This document shows, in pieces, positions 54,552 to 64,000 of a stretch of DNA of 64,000 nucleotides (position 1 is the stretch's first letter; each line of letters starts with the position of its first letter). Source of the stretch: Dama dama. Its lineage: Eukaryota; Chordata; Mammalia; Artiodactyla; Cervidae. The notes under the pieces are model-generated. The model made no database searches and was not told where the DNA came from. It was given only the letters and a program-made list of their open reading frames with translations. Made by a program: the position numbers and the translations under genes. The stretch lies in assembly GCF_033118175.1 (NCBI RefSeq), contig NC_083685.1, positions 129,886,501-129,950,500 on the forward strand, in the 5' to 3' direction.

Positions 54552-54789
54552 GGCTCCCTGCTGAAGTGTGCGTAATTAATTGATTCATAAGTATTTACTG
54601 CTCCTTCTGAACAGAGTCTGTTTCCCGACTTAAAAACCGATTAAATCTTATTGACAGTTCACCCTGTTGTTATTCTCCCCTTAAACACAGGAAAATATTA
54701 ATGGGGGAAGGGAATTCCTAACCTGCTCCCTCCGCTGGGAAGTGAGGGAGCCACTGCCAAGTTGTAGCCTGCTCTGCGGGAGGCACCAT

Positions 54790-54935
54790 CAGCGCTTGTT
54801 GTTCAGTCACTAAGTCATGTCCCACTCTCTGCGACCCCATGGACTGCAGCAGGCTCCTCTGTCCTTCACTATCCCCGGAGTCAGCTCACATGCATGTCCA
54901 CTGAGTTGGTGATGTCATCTAGCTGGCTCATCTGT
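54790..54935 (-). mobile_element. BovB 3' end, antisense
   Basis: It has GTTGTTCAGTCACTAAGTCA, CTTCACTATCCCCGGAGTC and GTCCACTGAGTTGGTGATG. It covers about the last 145 bases of the LINE. Confidence 0.85.
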
Positions 54936-55037
54936 TCATCAGATATACTTGGAAAGCTGCTCTCTTACATATTCAGTTGTCCTAGGAGTATGGTCCTCTG
55001 CATTTGTACTTTTACTAGAAATACCAGTGCTTAAGAA

Positions 55038-55175
55038 TGGCTCCACCGACTCGATGGACACAAGTTTGAGCAAGCTCCGGGAGTTGGTGATGGACAGGGA
55101 GGCCTGGCGTGCTGCCGTCCATGGGGTCACAAAGAGTCAGACATGACTGAGTGACTGAACTGAACTGAAGGATGG
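55038..55175 (+). mobile_element. BovB 3' end, sense
   Basis: It has CACCGACTCGATGGACACAA, GGAGTTGGTGATGGACAGGG and GAGTCAGACATGACTGAGTG with a GAACTGAACTGAAG tail. It is the inverse partner of the fragment about 100 bases to its left. Confidence 0.9.
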
Positions 55176-55539
55176 CTCACATCCCAGGCACTTCAATTAG
55201 TTCTTTCCTTTGCCTTCATTACATTCCTGAAGCCAGACACAAGACTGTTGCTTCCGCATGTAAAGGAAATCCTGTGTATTTTGCTGTCCCCTTGTGGCCA
55301 TCTTAAATTTCTTCCTAAAAAATTTCCAATTAAATCTTCAGTTTAATCTCCAATTAAAAGTCCTCTCTTCAGAGGACCAATTATGCATTCTTTGTACGAT
55401 TGTCATCAATGTACTCTAGCACACTGAATTTTAATTGAGCTATGATTGATACAGTGATGACTGAATTCTCAACAGCACTTGAAAAGGAAGGATTGAAGCT
55501 TCCACCATGTAAAGTTACTCCTTTTACCCCAGAGTTTAG
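55176..55539. other. AT-rich DNA, no recognised feature
   Basis: It contains a local duplication of TCCAATTAAA near 55325 and 55350. Confidence 0.4.
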
Positions 55540-55778
55540 TATTGGAGCTTGATCATTCACCATTGGGAAAGACCCTGATGCTGGGAAAGATTGAAGGCAG
55601 GAAGAGAAGCGGGTGGCAGAGGATGAGATGGTTATATAGCATCACTGACTCAATGGACATGAATTTGAGCAAACTCTCGGAGACAGTGGCGGACAGAGGA
55701 GCCTTGTGGGCTGCAGTCCATGGGGTTGCAAAGAGTCAGACACGACTTAGTGACTCAACAACAACAACATTTGGAAGG
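55540..55778 (+). mobile_element. BovB 3' end, sense
   Basis: It has AGACCCTGATGCTGGGAAAG, GGCAGAGGATGAGATGGTTA and GTTGCAAAGAGTCAGACACG with an AACAACAACAA tail. Confidence 0.9.
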
Positions 55779-55884
55779 GACAGGAGGAGAATTATGAACT
55801 TATCATTGTGTGACCTGCTTTTTATGAAAACGTTAAAATAATTTGAGTATTTTAAATAGAGAGAGAAGGCATAAGAAAGAAGCT

Positions 55885-56935
55885 ATGAGTTGTCTGTGGA
55901 AAATTCTGAAAGAGATGGGCATACCAGACCACTTGACCTGCCTCTTGAGAAATCTGTATGCATGCAGGTCAGGAAGCAACAGTTAGAACTGGACATGGAA
56001 CAACAGACTGGTTCCAAATAGGAAAAGGAGTACGTCAAGGCTGTATATTGTCATCCTGCTTATTTAACTTACATGCAGAGGACATCATGAGAAATGCTGG
56101 GCTGGAGGAAGCACAAGCTGGAATCAAGATTGCCGGAAGAAATACCAATAACCTCAGATATGCAGATGACACCATCCTTATGGCAGAAAGTGAAGAACAA
56201 AAGAGCCTCTTGATGAAAGTGAAGAAGGAGAGTGAAAAAGCTGGCTTAAAGCTCAACATTCAGAAAACTAAGATCATGGCATCCAGTCCCATCACTTCAT
56301 GGCAAATAGATGGGGAAACTGGAAACAGTGGCTGACTTTATTTTTTGCGGCTCCAAGATCACTGCAGATCTTGACTGCAGCCATGAAATTAAAAGACGCT
56401 CCTTGAAAGAAAAGTTATGACCAACCTAGACAGCATATTAAAAAGCAGAAACATTACCTTGCCAACAAAGGTCCATCTAGTCAAGGCTATGATTTTTCCA
56501 GTAGTCATGTATGGATGTGGGAGTTGGACCATAAAGAAAGCTGAGCACTGAAGAATTGATGCTTTTGAACTGTGGTGCTGGAGAAGACCCTTGAGAGTCC
56601 CTTGGACTGCAAGGAGATCCAACCAGTCCATCCTAAAGGAAATCAGTCCTGAATATTCATGGGAAGGACTGATGTTGAAGCTGGAAACTCCAATACTTTG
56701 GCTACCTGATGCGAAGAACTGACTCATTTGAAAAGACCCTGATGCTGGGAAAGATTGAAGGCAGGAGGAGAAGGGGACGACAGAGGATGACATGGTTGGA
56801 TGGCATCACCGACTCGATGGACATGAGTTTGGGTAAACTCTGGGAGCTGGTGATGGACAGGGAGGCCTGGCATCCCAGAGGTCGCAGAGTCAGACAGGAC
56901 TGAGCAACTGAGCTGAACTGAGATCTTCATACAGC
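55885..56935 (+). mobile_element. BovB (RTE-type LINE), sense, longest sense copy
   Basis: About 1,050 bases from within the reverse-transcriptase region to the LINE tail (CTGAGCTGAACTGAGAT). The 5' two thirds, including the endonuclease, is missing. This is the most complete sense-strand BovB in the window. Confidence 0.95.
55958..56335 (+). pseudogene. BovB reverse-transcriptase fragment with YADD
   Basis: This frame encodes part of the palm of the RTE reverse transcriptase: FQIGKGVRQGCILSSCLFNL, then LRYADDTILMAES with the catalytic Asp pair at 56165-56170, then EKAGLKLNIQKTKIM. A stop at 56333 cuts the frame; the DNA after it still shows BovB homology in other frames. The family protein has an N-terminal APE-type endonuclease and a reverse transcriptase and primes DNA synthesis at a nicked target; this copy lacks the endonuclease. 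The motif is intact, but the copy is dead. Confidence 0.9.
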
Positions 56936-58144
56936 GTGCTCCTCAGTGCTATAGAACTGCTAGGAAGGCCCACCATCACTGAGAGATCGATAAAGGGGAA
57001 ACGGAATGATAAAACACTACTGAAATGGGAGCTGACCAAAATATACCTGAAATGTTTAAGAGAAAAAAAAATTTATTGACTAGTTTAAGATCAGTTAGTT
57101 AAACATTTATCAAACTGTTTTCTATAACTTTCTAATGCTTATTCCCGTTCTCACCATCCCCAAAACATGCCCTAACATTAATAAGTTTTTTTCTTCCAGG
57201 GTCCCCAAACACAGTGAAAACAAATATTTTAAGAACTACAATTGTGTTCTGTGCAGTGCCAATAATGGCGCACTGAAAATGATTGTTCTGCTCCTTGGTA
57301 GATCTCTCTCTGGCAAAATTTACTCTGCTTCACCCCAACTTATATTGAAAGTGGAAAACTTAAAGTTCTTGTGATAAACTACCTTTGGGTCAGCAAAAAG
57401 ATTGTGAGGAATATTTAACATATTCCCTGTATATATAGTGTATAAAGAGACCTCGTTTTACTCCAGGGGAAAGTTGACATAGATATCTGGGTGTTAATGG
57501 GTTAAAATCATCTAACTCTCTGATCTGGATATGAGAGTGGTCACATTCCTAAAATTTAAAATAAACATTTGTTAACGTCTATCAAAATAGCATTTCTTTT
57601 GATAGGAGTAAAGCAACAGCTGTTTTTCTTTTTGGTTACAAAGTTTCATTGCTAAGGATTCTCTCAGAAGAATGTGCATACAGCCTGGATGGGAGGGGAG
57701 TTTGGGGGAGGATGGATACATGTGTATGGATGGCTGAGTCCCTTCGCGGTCCACCTGAAACTATCAGATTGTTCACTGGCTATACCCCAACACAAAACAC
57801 AAATTTCAAAAAAGAGAGAAATGTGCATACATTCTACACACACAGGTTTGCGTTTTGTCTCACCCGCAGCCCCTTTGAAGCCACCCTTGGGTCCTAAAGC
57901 CCGATCCGGCCGTGTCCAGAGCTGTCCATTCAGCACCAGCGAGGCCCCTCAGGCTGTTGGGAAGGACACGAGCCCAGCAGCCCGAGGAGAATGGGCCTCC
58001 GTTCCCGGGAAGTCGTCATAAGAAGGCGCAAGGCTGGAGTCTGGGCCAGGACTCGTTGGATGGTACGTGTCAGTGTCTGCCAGCACACTTGGTGCTCAGC
58101 GGGTCTCTTCTCCATGCTCATGGCTCCATGAACATGCCACTTTT
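56936..58144. other. single-copy DNA, no recognised feature
   Basis: A CpG-bearing patch lies at about 57890-58030. Open frames of 60-128 codons on both strands overlap and have no domain. Confidence 0.35.
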
Positions 58145-58305
58145 GCTGTTGCTGCTTACTCCGCCAGGCTCCTCTGACCATAGGATTTCCCAGGCAAGAA
58201 TGCTGGAGTGGGTTGTCATTCCCTTCTCCAGGGTATCTTCCTGACCCAGGCACCAAACCCAGGTCTCCTGCATCGGCAGGTGGATTCTTTACCACTGAGC
58301 CCCAG
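58145..58305 (-). mobile_element. Bov-tA-type SINE, antisense, shortened
   Basis: It has GCTGTTGCTGCTTACTCCGC, an AAGAATGCTGGAGTGGGTTG block and a TTACCACTGAGCCC end. Part of the BovB-like tail is deleted. Confidence 0.85.
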
Positions 58306-58432
58306 ACAAGCTGCATATAGATTTTATTTTAGAGATATGATTACCGGCAATGCTGCTGATACACCAATACAAACTCTTTTTTTTTTTTTAAGAATGCACT
58401 ACACTCTCAGCGAATCACTAAAATCAGAACAT

Positions 58433-59278
58433 TTTTTTTTTAATTGGAGGCTAATTACTTTACAATATTATAGTGGTTTTTGCCACACATTGACATGGAT
58501 GAACCACGGGCACACATATGTCCCCATCCTGAACCCCCCTCCCACCTCCCTCCCCATCCCATCCCTCAGGGTCATCTCAGAGCACCGGCCCTGAGCAGCC
58601 TGTCTCATGCATCAAACCTGGACTGGCGATCTATTTCACATATGGTAATACACGTTTCAATGCTATTCTCTCAAATCATCCCACCCCCGCCTTCTCCCAC
58701 AGAGTCCAAAAGTCTGTTCTTTACATCAGTTTCTTTTGCTGTCTCGCATATAGGGTCATTGTTACCATCTTTCTAAATTCCATATATATGCGTTAGTATA
58801 CTATATTGGTATTTTTCTTTCTGACTTACTTCACTCTGTATAATAGGCTCCAGTTTCATCCACCTCATTAGAACTGATTCAAAATGCATTCTTTTTAATA
58901 GTTGAGTAATATTCCATGGTGTATATGTACCACAGTTTTCTTATCCATTCGTCTGCCGATGGGCATCTAGGTTGCTTCCATGTCCTGGCTATTATAAACA
59001 GTGCTGTGATGAACACTGGGGTGCACGTGTCTCTTTCAATTCTGGCTTCCTCGGTATGTATGCCCAGCAGTGGGATTGCTGGATCATATGGCAGTTCTAT
59101 TCCCAGTTTTTTAAGGAATCTCCACACTGTTCTCCATAGTGGCTGTACTAGTTTGCATTCCCACCAACAGTGTAAGACGGTTCCCTTTTCTCCACACCCT
59201 CTCCAGCATTTATTGTTTGTAGACTTTTTGATAGTAGCCATTCTGACCGGCGTGAGATGGTACCTCACTGTGGTTTTG
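58433..59278 (-). mobile_element. L1, 5'-truncated, antisense, with target-site duplication
   Basis: On the minus strand this is the ORF2 C-terminal end, the 3' UTR and a poly-A tail (T run from 58432). The 14-base TAAAATCAGAACAT lies on both sides (58419-58432 and 59279-59292). The 846-base element has little visible decay and is probably young. Confidence 0.95.
58879..59268 (-). pseudogene. L1 ORF2 C-terminal fragment
   Basis: The minus strand is open for 129 codons and shows the L1 ORF2 C-terminal signature: RMATIKKSTNNKCWRGCGEK, the Cys/His-containing LHCWWECKLVQPLW and WYIYTMEYYSTIKKNAF. The upstream endonuclease and reverse transcriptase are absent by 5' truncation. The frame ends with a stop soon after the MEYYS motif. 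Confidence 0.95.
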
Positions 59279-59292
59279 TAAAATCAGAACAT

Positions 59293-60221
59293 CTTACCAA
59301 AGATAACTTTACAATTTGAAACAGATATAGTTCTTTCTCCCATGAAAAATACATGGAGATGACTATTCTATTTCCTTTAAGCTGTACCACTTCTTACCTC
59401 AAAAAATCTAATTCTTGGGATATGGGGGAGGAAGTTTGCTAAATTTGCAGGACTGTTCCCCATATTAAGGATTATCAACTACCTGGTAAAAAGCTGACCA
59501 CTGACCTTTGAAATATCATGGGAAGGATCGAAGCACTGCTTTTGCATTGCTCGTTGTTTGCAAATCAATAACTTCTGCACCACTCAGAAGCCATACGGTA
59601 AAATATTATTTCCCCTTTGAATTTTTGCTAAGGTCCAAAGAATAGTGCAGAACTTCACTGTATTCATGCTCACAAGGAAAATGGAAATTCATGTAACAGG
59701 CCCATGTGTATTATACATCTTAAAATATTTCCATCTGCTTCTGAAGTTTCCATACGGGAATGCCAAAAAGTCTCTCACAGATTAACAAGAGGGTAAATGG
59801 GGAATTTCAGGGGATCTTTTCCCGACCACATCTTCCCACCTCTCCCTGCCTGCCCACCCCACACACACCTAGTAAATGTTTGGTTATCATTTCACTCTGA
59901 ATGAGCTCTCTATTCACATGCAAAAGATATTAACTTTACATTTTCCATAACCTACTCTGACCACAGGAGACATTCATTCACTACATGTCAGACTCGATAT
60001 GACACAGAAGATTGTTTCCATGTTCATCAAGGCAGGGCTGTGTATCTGGGGAGGCTAAGCGCCCCCCGCCCCCGCCCCGGCCCAGATCCTTCCATCTGAC
60101 ACTAGGAAAAAGCACTCACTGTCACAGTTTAAAGGAGCAAAAGGGATATTTTTCCAGCCACAAAATATGATTGCATTTCTGAAGGATGGTAGAATTTGTC
60201 TTTGGCAAGGCTCTTAAAGAA
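59293..60221. other. single-copy DNA with a C-rich GC-box cluster
   Basis: At about 60060-60085 GCGCCCCCCGCCCCCGCCCC contains complements of Sp1-type boxes. It is isolated, and the surrounding CpG content is low, so no promoter is called. Confidence 0.4.
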
Positions 60222-60420
60222 TACCTTCAATCTTTCCCAGCATCAGGGTCTTTTTTAATGAGTCGGCTCTTTGCATCAAGTGGCCGAAGTATTGGAGCTT
60301 AAACTTCAGCATCAGTCCTTCCAATGAATATTCAGGGTTGATTTTGTTTGGGATGGACTGGGTTGACCTCTTTGCAGCCCGAGGAACTCTCAAGAGTCTT
60401 CTCCAGCACCACAATTTGCA
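60222..60420 (-). mobile_element. BovB internal 3' fragment, antisense
   Basis: TTCAATCTTTCCCAGCATCA, GTGGCCGAAGTATTGGAGCT and GAGTCTTCTCCAGCACCACA match antisense BovB. The last 3' bases of the LINE are missing, so it did not insert as a simple 3' end or was later deleted. Confidence 0.9.
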
Positions 60421-60424
60421 GAAT

Positions 60425-60625
60425 AAGTGAAAGTGAAAGTCGCTCAGTTGTGTCTGACTCTCTGCGACCCCATGGACTGTACAGTCTCTACATGGAAATC
60501 TCCAGGCCAGAATACTGGAGTGGGTAGCCTTTCCCTTCTCCAGGGGATCTTCCCAACCCAGGAATTGAACCCAGGTCTCCCGCATTGCAGGCAGATTCTT
60601 TATCAGCTGAGCTACAAGGGAAGCT
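60425..60625 (-). mobile_element. Bov-tA-type SINE, antisense
   Basis: It has GTGAAAGTGAAAGTCGCTCA, GGAATTGAACCCAGGTCTCC and GAGCTACAAGGGAAGC. It adjoins the BovB fragment. Confidence 0.9.
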
Positions 60626-60740
60626 GAAGAATACTGAAGTGGGTAGCTTATCCCTTCTCCTGCGGATCCTCCCGACCCAGGAATCAAACCAGGGTCTCCT
60701 GCATTGCAGGCAGTTTCTTGCCCAACTGAGCTATCATCGG
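60626..60740 (-). mobile_element. Bov-tA-type SINE fragment, antisense, in tandem
   Basis: A second copy of the middle and head part (GAATACTGAAGTGGGTAGCT to AACTGAGCTATC) follows directly on the first, either as a local duplication or as an insertion. Confidence 0.8.
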
Positions 60741-60979
60741 TTTTCTCACTGATGTTGAGAAGTTGAGCAAAGCTTTTAATCTGATATACAAACTGAAAGC
60801 TACAAACATCTCTTTGTGACAAAATGAGATCTGGCTGCAGTGTATCCTCCTGCATGTTCAGCCAACAAAGCCAAGGATCCTTGTGATGTGCTGGGCTGGA
60901 TGGCCTAAAATACCTGCGTTTTTGCTCAATGGTCTTTTCTGGAAAACGATGCAATCAGAGGATGACATTAAGGAAAACT

Positions 60980-61172
60980 TCTTGAGTGCTAACGTGGCAG
61001 ACACTGGATGAAGTGCTTTGCAGGTTGCGTTTCACTGAATTTTCACAAGTACTCTCTAAATTGGGTCCTATTACTATTTCCATTTTAAGATGGAATAAAC
61101 TGGAGGACAGGGAGTTGAGGACACATGTCCAAGGTCACACAGCCAGTGAGTGGTGGAGCCAGGATTTTAAAG
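60980..61172 (-). mobile_element. MIR SINE, antisense
   Basis: CCATTTTAAGATGGAATAAA, CAAGGTCACACAGCCAGTGA and GTGGAGCCAGGATTTTAAAG are the MIR core complement, well preserved. Confidence 0.85.
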
Positions 61173-62069
61173 CGCCAATGAGGCTCTAGCCTGGAGCAAT
61201 TCTAGTTTCCACCTCGACTCAAGCCCTACCTTCTGCTCAGCTGCTTCACAACTTCTTTCACTGTTTTAGAATAACTCTTCACCCATTTTATCAAGGTGAT
61301 CGAGTCGTATTTCAGCTCAGAGCATCCTGCAAAAGTATGTTATGAATCATTGATATTTTTGCACACAGACGTAATTTTCAGATAAGCTAAATTAAACCTC
61401 ACAGTCTCCTTAATTTTCAAGAAATTGCTTACATGCATGAACAGAATTCACGTTCTCTGCTATTGCAAACAGACGTTGCCATTTGCCCTGGGTCTGCGGC
61501 TTGAAACTGATCTAGTCTGTTCTTGTTTATAGTTTAGGGAGTCAGAGGCTCTGGCAAAATCGATGTTTTTGTTGATTCCAGTGAATGAGTTAAGGAGAAG
61601 AGTCTTTCCAAAGATCACTATCTGACTAGCGAGACCAATTTAGCCACTTTATGGCGAAAGTTGTGAATTGTTCAGAAGTTTTCGAAAGCACGCAATGTCA
61701 CCGGCCTGCCTTCTCTGGCTGCCAAATTGGAGACGCCAAGGGAGATGGCATGTCCTCAGTAAACAGTTCTGCAGCTGCTGAAAAGGTCAAGTGGTTTAGC
61801 ACGTTCTCGTCTACGGACAACTCTCTGCCTCCCAGGCCACAGGCTCGCTCTTGAAAGCAGGAAAACAAGCCGCCCTGAGCTCAGCCGACAGGCGAGACGC
61901 AGGGAGCGCTGAGGCCGTCTCCGTGGGGGAGAGAGGCCGCCTCCCGGGAAGCCTCTGCCTGCACGGTCGGTGCAGAGAAACTCAAGGCGAGGGGCGCAAA
62001 GGCCCAGATGCTGCAGGAAGCCACAGGGTTTGGAAGCAGATTTCTTTTGGGTCATTCTGTGAGCCTCAC
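61173..62069. other. single-copy DNA flanking the candidate exon
   Basis: No transposon recognised. The stretch at 61790-62060 is CpG-bearing. If the candidate exon is real, this is the beginning of its downstream intron on the minus strand. Confidence 0.35.
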
Positions 62070-62230
62070 GTGATGTCACCACCTCCTTCACTATGAAGCC
62101 GACACAATGCTTTGCATCCCTGAAGCAGCATTCCATTTGAAATCGATAAAACTCTGCTCGGTTATAACTGGTATAAAGGTGTTCATAAATCAGGGGCACT
62201 TCTCCCCTTTCATAATACTTTTCAATAATC
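62070..62230 (-). CDS. candidate internal coding exon, protein not recognised
   Basis: On the minus strand a pyrimidine-rich acceptor (CCCCCTGTTTTCATTGCAG, last base at 62231) precedes an open, protein-like frame. The frame begins IIEKYYERGEVPLIYEHLYT and continues with Arg, Phe, Cys and aromatic residues typical of a folded domain. The first exon base completes a split codon. The best donor seen is GTGAGG with its G at 62069, giving an exon of 161 bases; another donor could shift the end. The frame stays open beyond it to 61756, but that part is CpG-rich and less protein-like. I do not recognise the protein. The YERG-x2-P start recalls PACRG-family proteins from memory, but the match is only about 14 residues and the rest differs. 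No partner exon is seen, so the gene would have long introns. Confidence 0.4.
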
Positions 62231-62297
62231 CTGCAATGAAAACAGGGGGATTTAACCAAACTTCAGCACTCAAACAACTGTGCTGATGCTTGCTTAA

Positions 62298-62425
62298 ATA
62301 TGTGTGTGTGTGTATATATATATAAAATTATATATTTAAACTAACAAATATATAAACATATATATGTTATATATATATGTTTTATATATATATATGTTAT
62401 AACATATATGTTATGTATGTCATAT
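62298..62425. repeat. AT-rich palindromic repeat
   Basis: (TG)n passes into (TA)n and then into repeated ATATATGTTAT units. ATATATGTTATAACATATAT at 62390-62409 is a perfect 20-base palindrome able to form a cruciform. Confidence 0.9.
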
Positions 62426-62427
62426 AT

Positions 62428-62476
62428 CCTCCTACAATGAAGGAGACCCAGGTTTGATCCCTGGTTGGGAAGATCT
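62428..62476 (+). mobile_element. Bov-tA-type SINE fragment
   Basis: Only the B-box region remains: CAATGAAGGAGACCCAGGTT and GATCCCTGGTTGGGAAGATC. Confidence 0.75.
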
Positions 62477-62689
62477 TAAACACTCCAGCTTATTTCCTGA
62501 ATGACCACCAGGACACCATTGTATAGGCAGGCCCCAGCAGTACACATTTCTCATTTGGGTCTCTTGCTGGACAAATCTGATCTCTTAGTTGAAAACTGGA
62601 CCTGGAGAGAGGCGAGCAGCAGAATGATGGGAGGAGAGAGCTGTGTTGAAACAAGTGAACCCCTTGCTGGTGTTTAGCAGAAGGGACAG

Positions 62690-63075
62690 TGTTTGGGGTC
62701 CTTCAGTTCTTTAACACTTTCCAAGACAATAAGGTTCATGCACAAGGATGTAGGAATAAGGATAACTGCCAAAGCGATCAGAAGAAAATAATAAATTTCA
62801 CCAATAGAAGCAGTTAAATATGTGTGTTGGAATATTATACAGCAGTTAAAAATGCTCCTACCACCTACATTCATGGACATAAGATGCCCGTGATATAATG
62901 CAGAAAGCAAGGCAGGTAGCAATCCCACTTGTGTTTTGTATGCATGCATGTGTGTGTAGGTAGTATGGAACAGTGTATTTTAAAGAGTACATGAACAATT
63001 AACTCAGATAGGTGGATAATATTTATTTTCCTGAATGTAATTCTCTGAGTTTTCTCATAACATTTTCTTTTTTAA
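62690..63075 (+). mobile_element. old L1 (L1M-type) ORF2 3' end and 3' UTR
   Basis: GCACAAGGATGTAGGAATAA, GTTGGAATATTATACAGCAG with TTAAAAATG, and a TTTTCTTTTTTAAAATAAG end follow an old L1 on the plus strand. The frame is decayed. Confidence 0.6.
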
Positions 63076-63689
63076 AATAAGAAAAAACCAAACTGTTTCC
63101 ATGGGAGGAGAACACACCTACTCAGCAAACATTTATGAACCATAACCATCTGGGGTGGTGGGGAGGTACTAACTGGAGTTTTGTGAGTCATCAGTGTCAA
63201 TATTTAATTCTCTCCTGTGTCACTGAAATTCCACCTACAGTTTAGGCAGAAACGGTTAACTCACTTCCTACAGGAAAATATTCCTTGGACCTAAAGAGCT
63301 TTCCTTGACAGAACAGTAGACGATAAATGAAAGGAAACGAATTTCATCATTAACTGTAACACATTTTGTCCACCACCTCTGGACACCAACTTAGGAAAGA
63401 AAGAACACCATCCAAGTCTATTCTAACTGTATGGGACGGACCAAGCGTGACAGCTGGTCTCCTAAGATGCCTCCACCGTGAAACACCATGAAATATGCGC
63501 CAGTGATCACAGTGGAAATGGCACGATGTTCCCTTCAAGTTTCTACCTGGCCCTTTTGGATCAACACTCCTGGGGAAATCCAGCAGCCACGGGAGAATTC
63601 CGAGTCCTCTAAGACAGCAGGTCTGTGAGGACCCCACGCCTGTCTACAGAGGTCACAGGAGGAGAGAAAGGCCTCCTTAGCCCCCGATG
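63076..63689. other. single-copy DNA, no recognised feature
   Basis: A 95-codon open frame on the minus strand (63350-63637) has no domain or splice context. Confidence 0.35.
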
Positions 63690-63885
63690 CACCCCAGCCC
63701 AGCTGTGTGCGAAGGAGGAGGCTCTCATGACTCTTGCCCCAGCTGCATGGGAGATGCTAGCAAGGACCACCCCGCTGAGCCCATCAACCCACAGGACTGG
63801 GAGAAGGAGTCATAGAGTGTTGTTTTTAAACTACGAAGTTTTGAGGTTTGCTCTGGCACAGAGATGACCAAAACACCAAGAAACA
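63690..63885 (+). mobile_element. MLT1-like LTR 3' part
   Basis: CCACCCCGCTGAGCCCATCA, AACCCACAGGACTGGGAGAA and GTTTTTAAACTACGAAGTTT follow the 3' half of an MLT1-type LTR. Diverged. Confidence 0.5.
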
Positions 63886-64000
63886 ACCACAGAAACCTTT
63901 TGCTGTCAACCCCATTGCCTTTCTCCATTTTCCACATTAAACTTAGTTTCCTACAAAATCTCAAATAAACAACGAGTCATTTGGATGGTATGCAAAGAAA

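Noticed and set aside
60214..60954. 246-codon open frame on the minus strand
   Set aside because: It strings together a BovB fragment, two SINEs and flanking DNA.
1..64000. tRNA genes at the many A-box/B-box pairs
   Set aside because: The pairs lie in tRNA-derived SINE heads; none folds with an intact anticodon arm and acceptor stem as part of a separate gene.
1..64000. CRISPR array, operon or prokaryotic system
   Set aside because: The repeats are dispersed eukaryotic retroposons, and base composition and repeat families are those of a ruminant nuclear genome.

Overview
This window is nuclear DNA from a ruminant, very probably a bovid (cattle, sheep, goat or a relative). The evidence is the interspersed repeats: dozens of tRNA-Glu-derived Bov-tA/BOV-A2 SINEs, many pieces of the RTE-type LINE BovB, cetartiodactyl CHR-type SINEs, ruminant-type L1 3' ends and mariner MITEs. 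The species cannot be decided from the sequence. There is no operon, tRNA, rRNA or CRISPR array, and no complete protein-coding gene. The window reads as intergenic or deep-intronic DNA built by repeated transposon insertion into older mammalian repeats (MIR, L2, MLT1 LTRs, L1M).

Layout. 1-8.4 kb: a CpG-bearing single-copy start, a dense SINE cluster, an ancient antisense L1 broken by nested SINEs, an antisense BovB with its reverse-transcriptase region, a short protein-like degenerate frame (7.24-7.56 kb) and an MLT1 LTR. 8.4-25 kb: mostly single-copy DNA with scattered SINEs, MIRs, an MLT1 LTR (14.4 kb), a chimeric CHR SINE (20 kb) and a CpG-bearing block (23.9-24.4 kb). 25-39 kb: an L1 3' end carrying a nested SINE, a complete mariner MITE (29.45 kb), an L2 3' end and several SINEs with readable target-site duplications. 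39-49.4 kb: an inverted pair of BovB 3' ends around an unexplained 660-base block, a 17-bp CpG-rich minisatellite (41.85 kb), a homopurine tract (45.9 kb), a CpG-island-like block (47.95-48.5 kb) and a BovB 3' part whose frame is still open. 50.1-51.4 kb: an antisense ERV-L-like integrase relic with frameshifts and a nested SINE. 52-57 kb: a cluster of BovB fragments, one with the YADD reverse-transcriptase motif. 58.4-59.3 kb: a 5'-truncated antisense L1 with a 14-bp target-site duplication. 60-64 kb: SINE and MIR debris, the best candidate host exon (minus strand, 62.07-62.23 kb) and a final LTR-like relic.

Host genes: the only part that looks like a functional coding exon is the minus-strand segment at 62,070-62,230, which has a strong acceptor and an open, protein-like frame. 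I do not recognise the protein. The other host-like signals (7.3 kb, 42.4 kb and 43.6 kb frames, the 48 kb CpG block) are weaker. Repeat family names come from recognition of consensus features by eye; exact subfamilies and edges need RepeatMasker.
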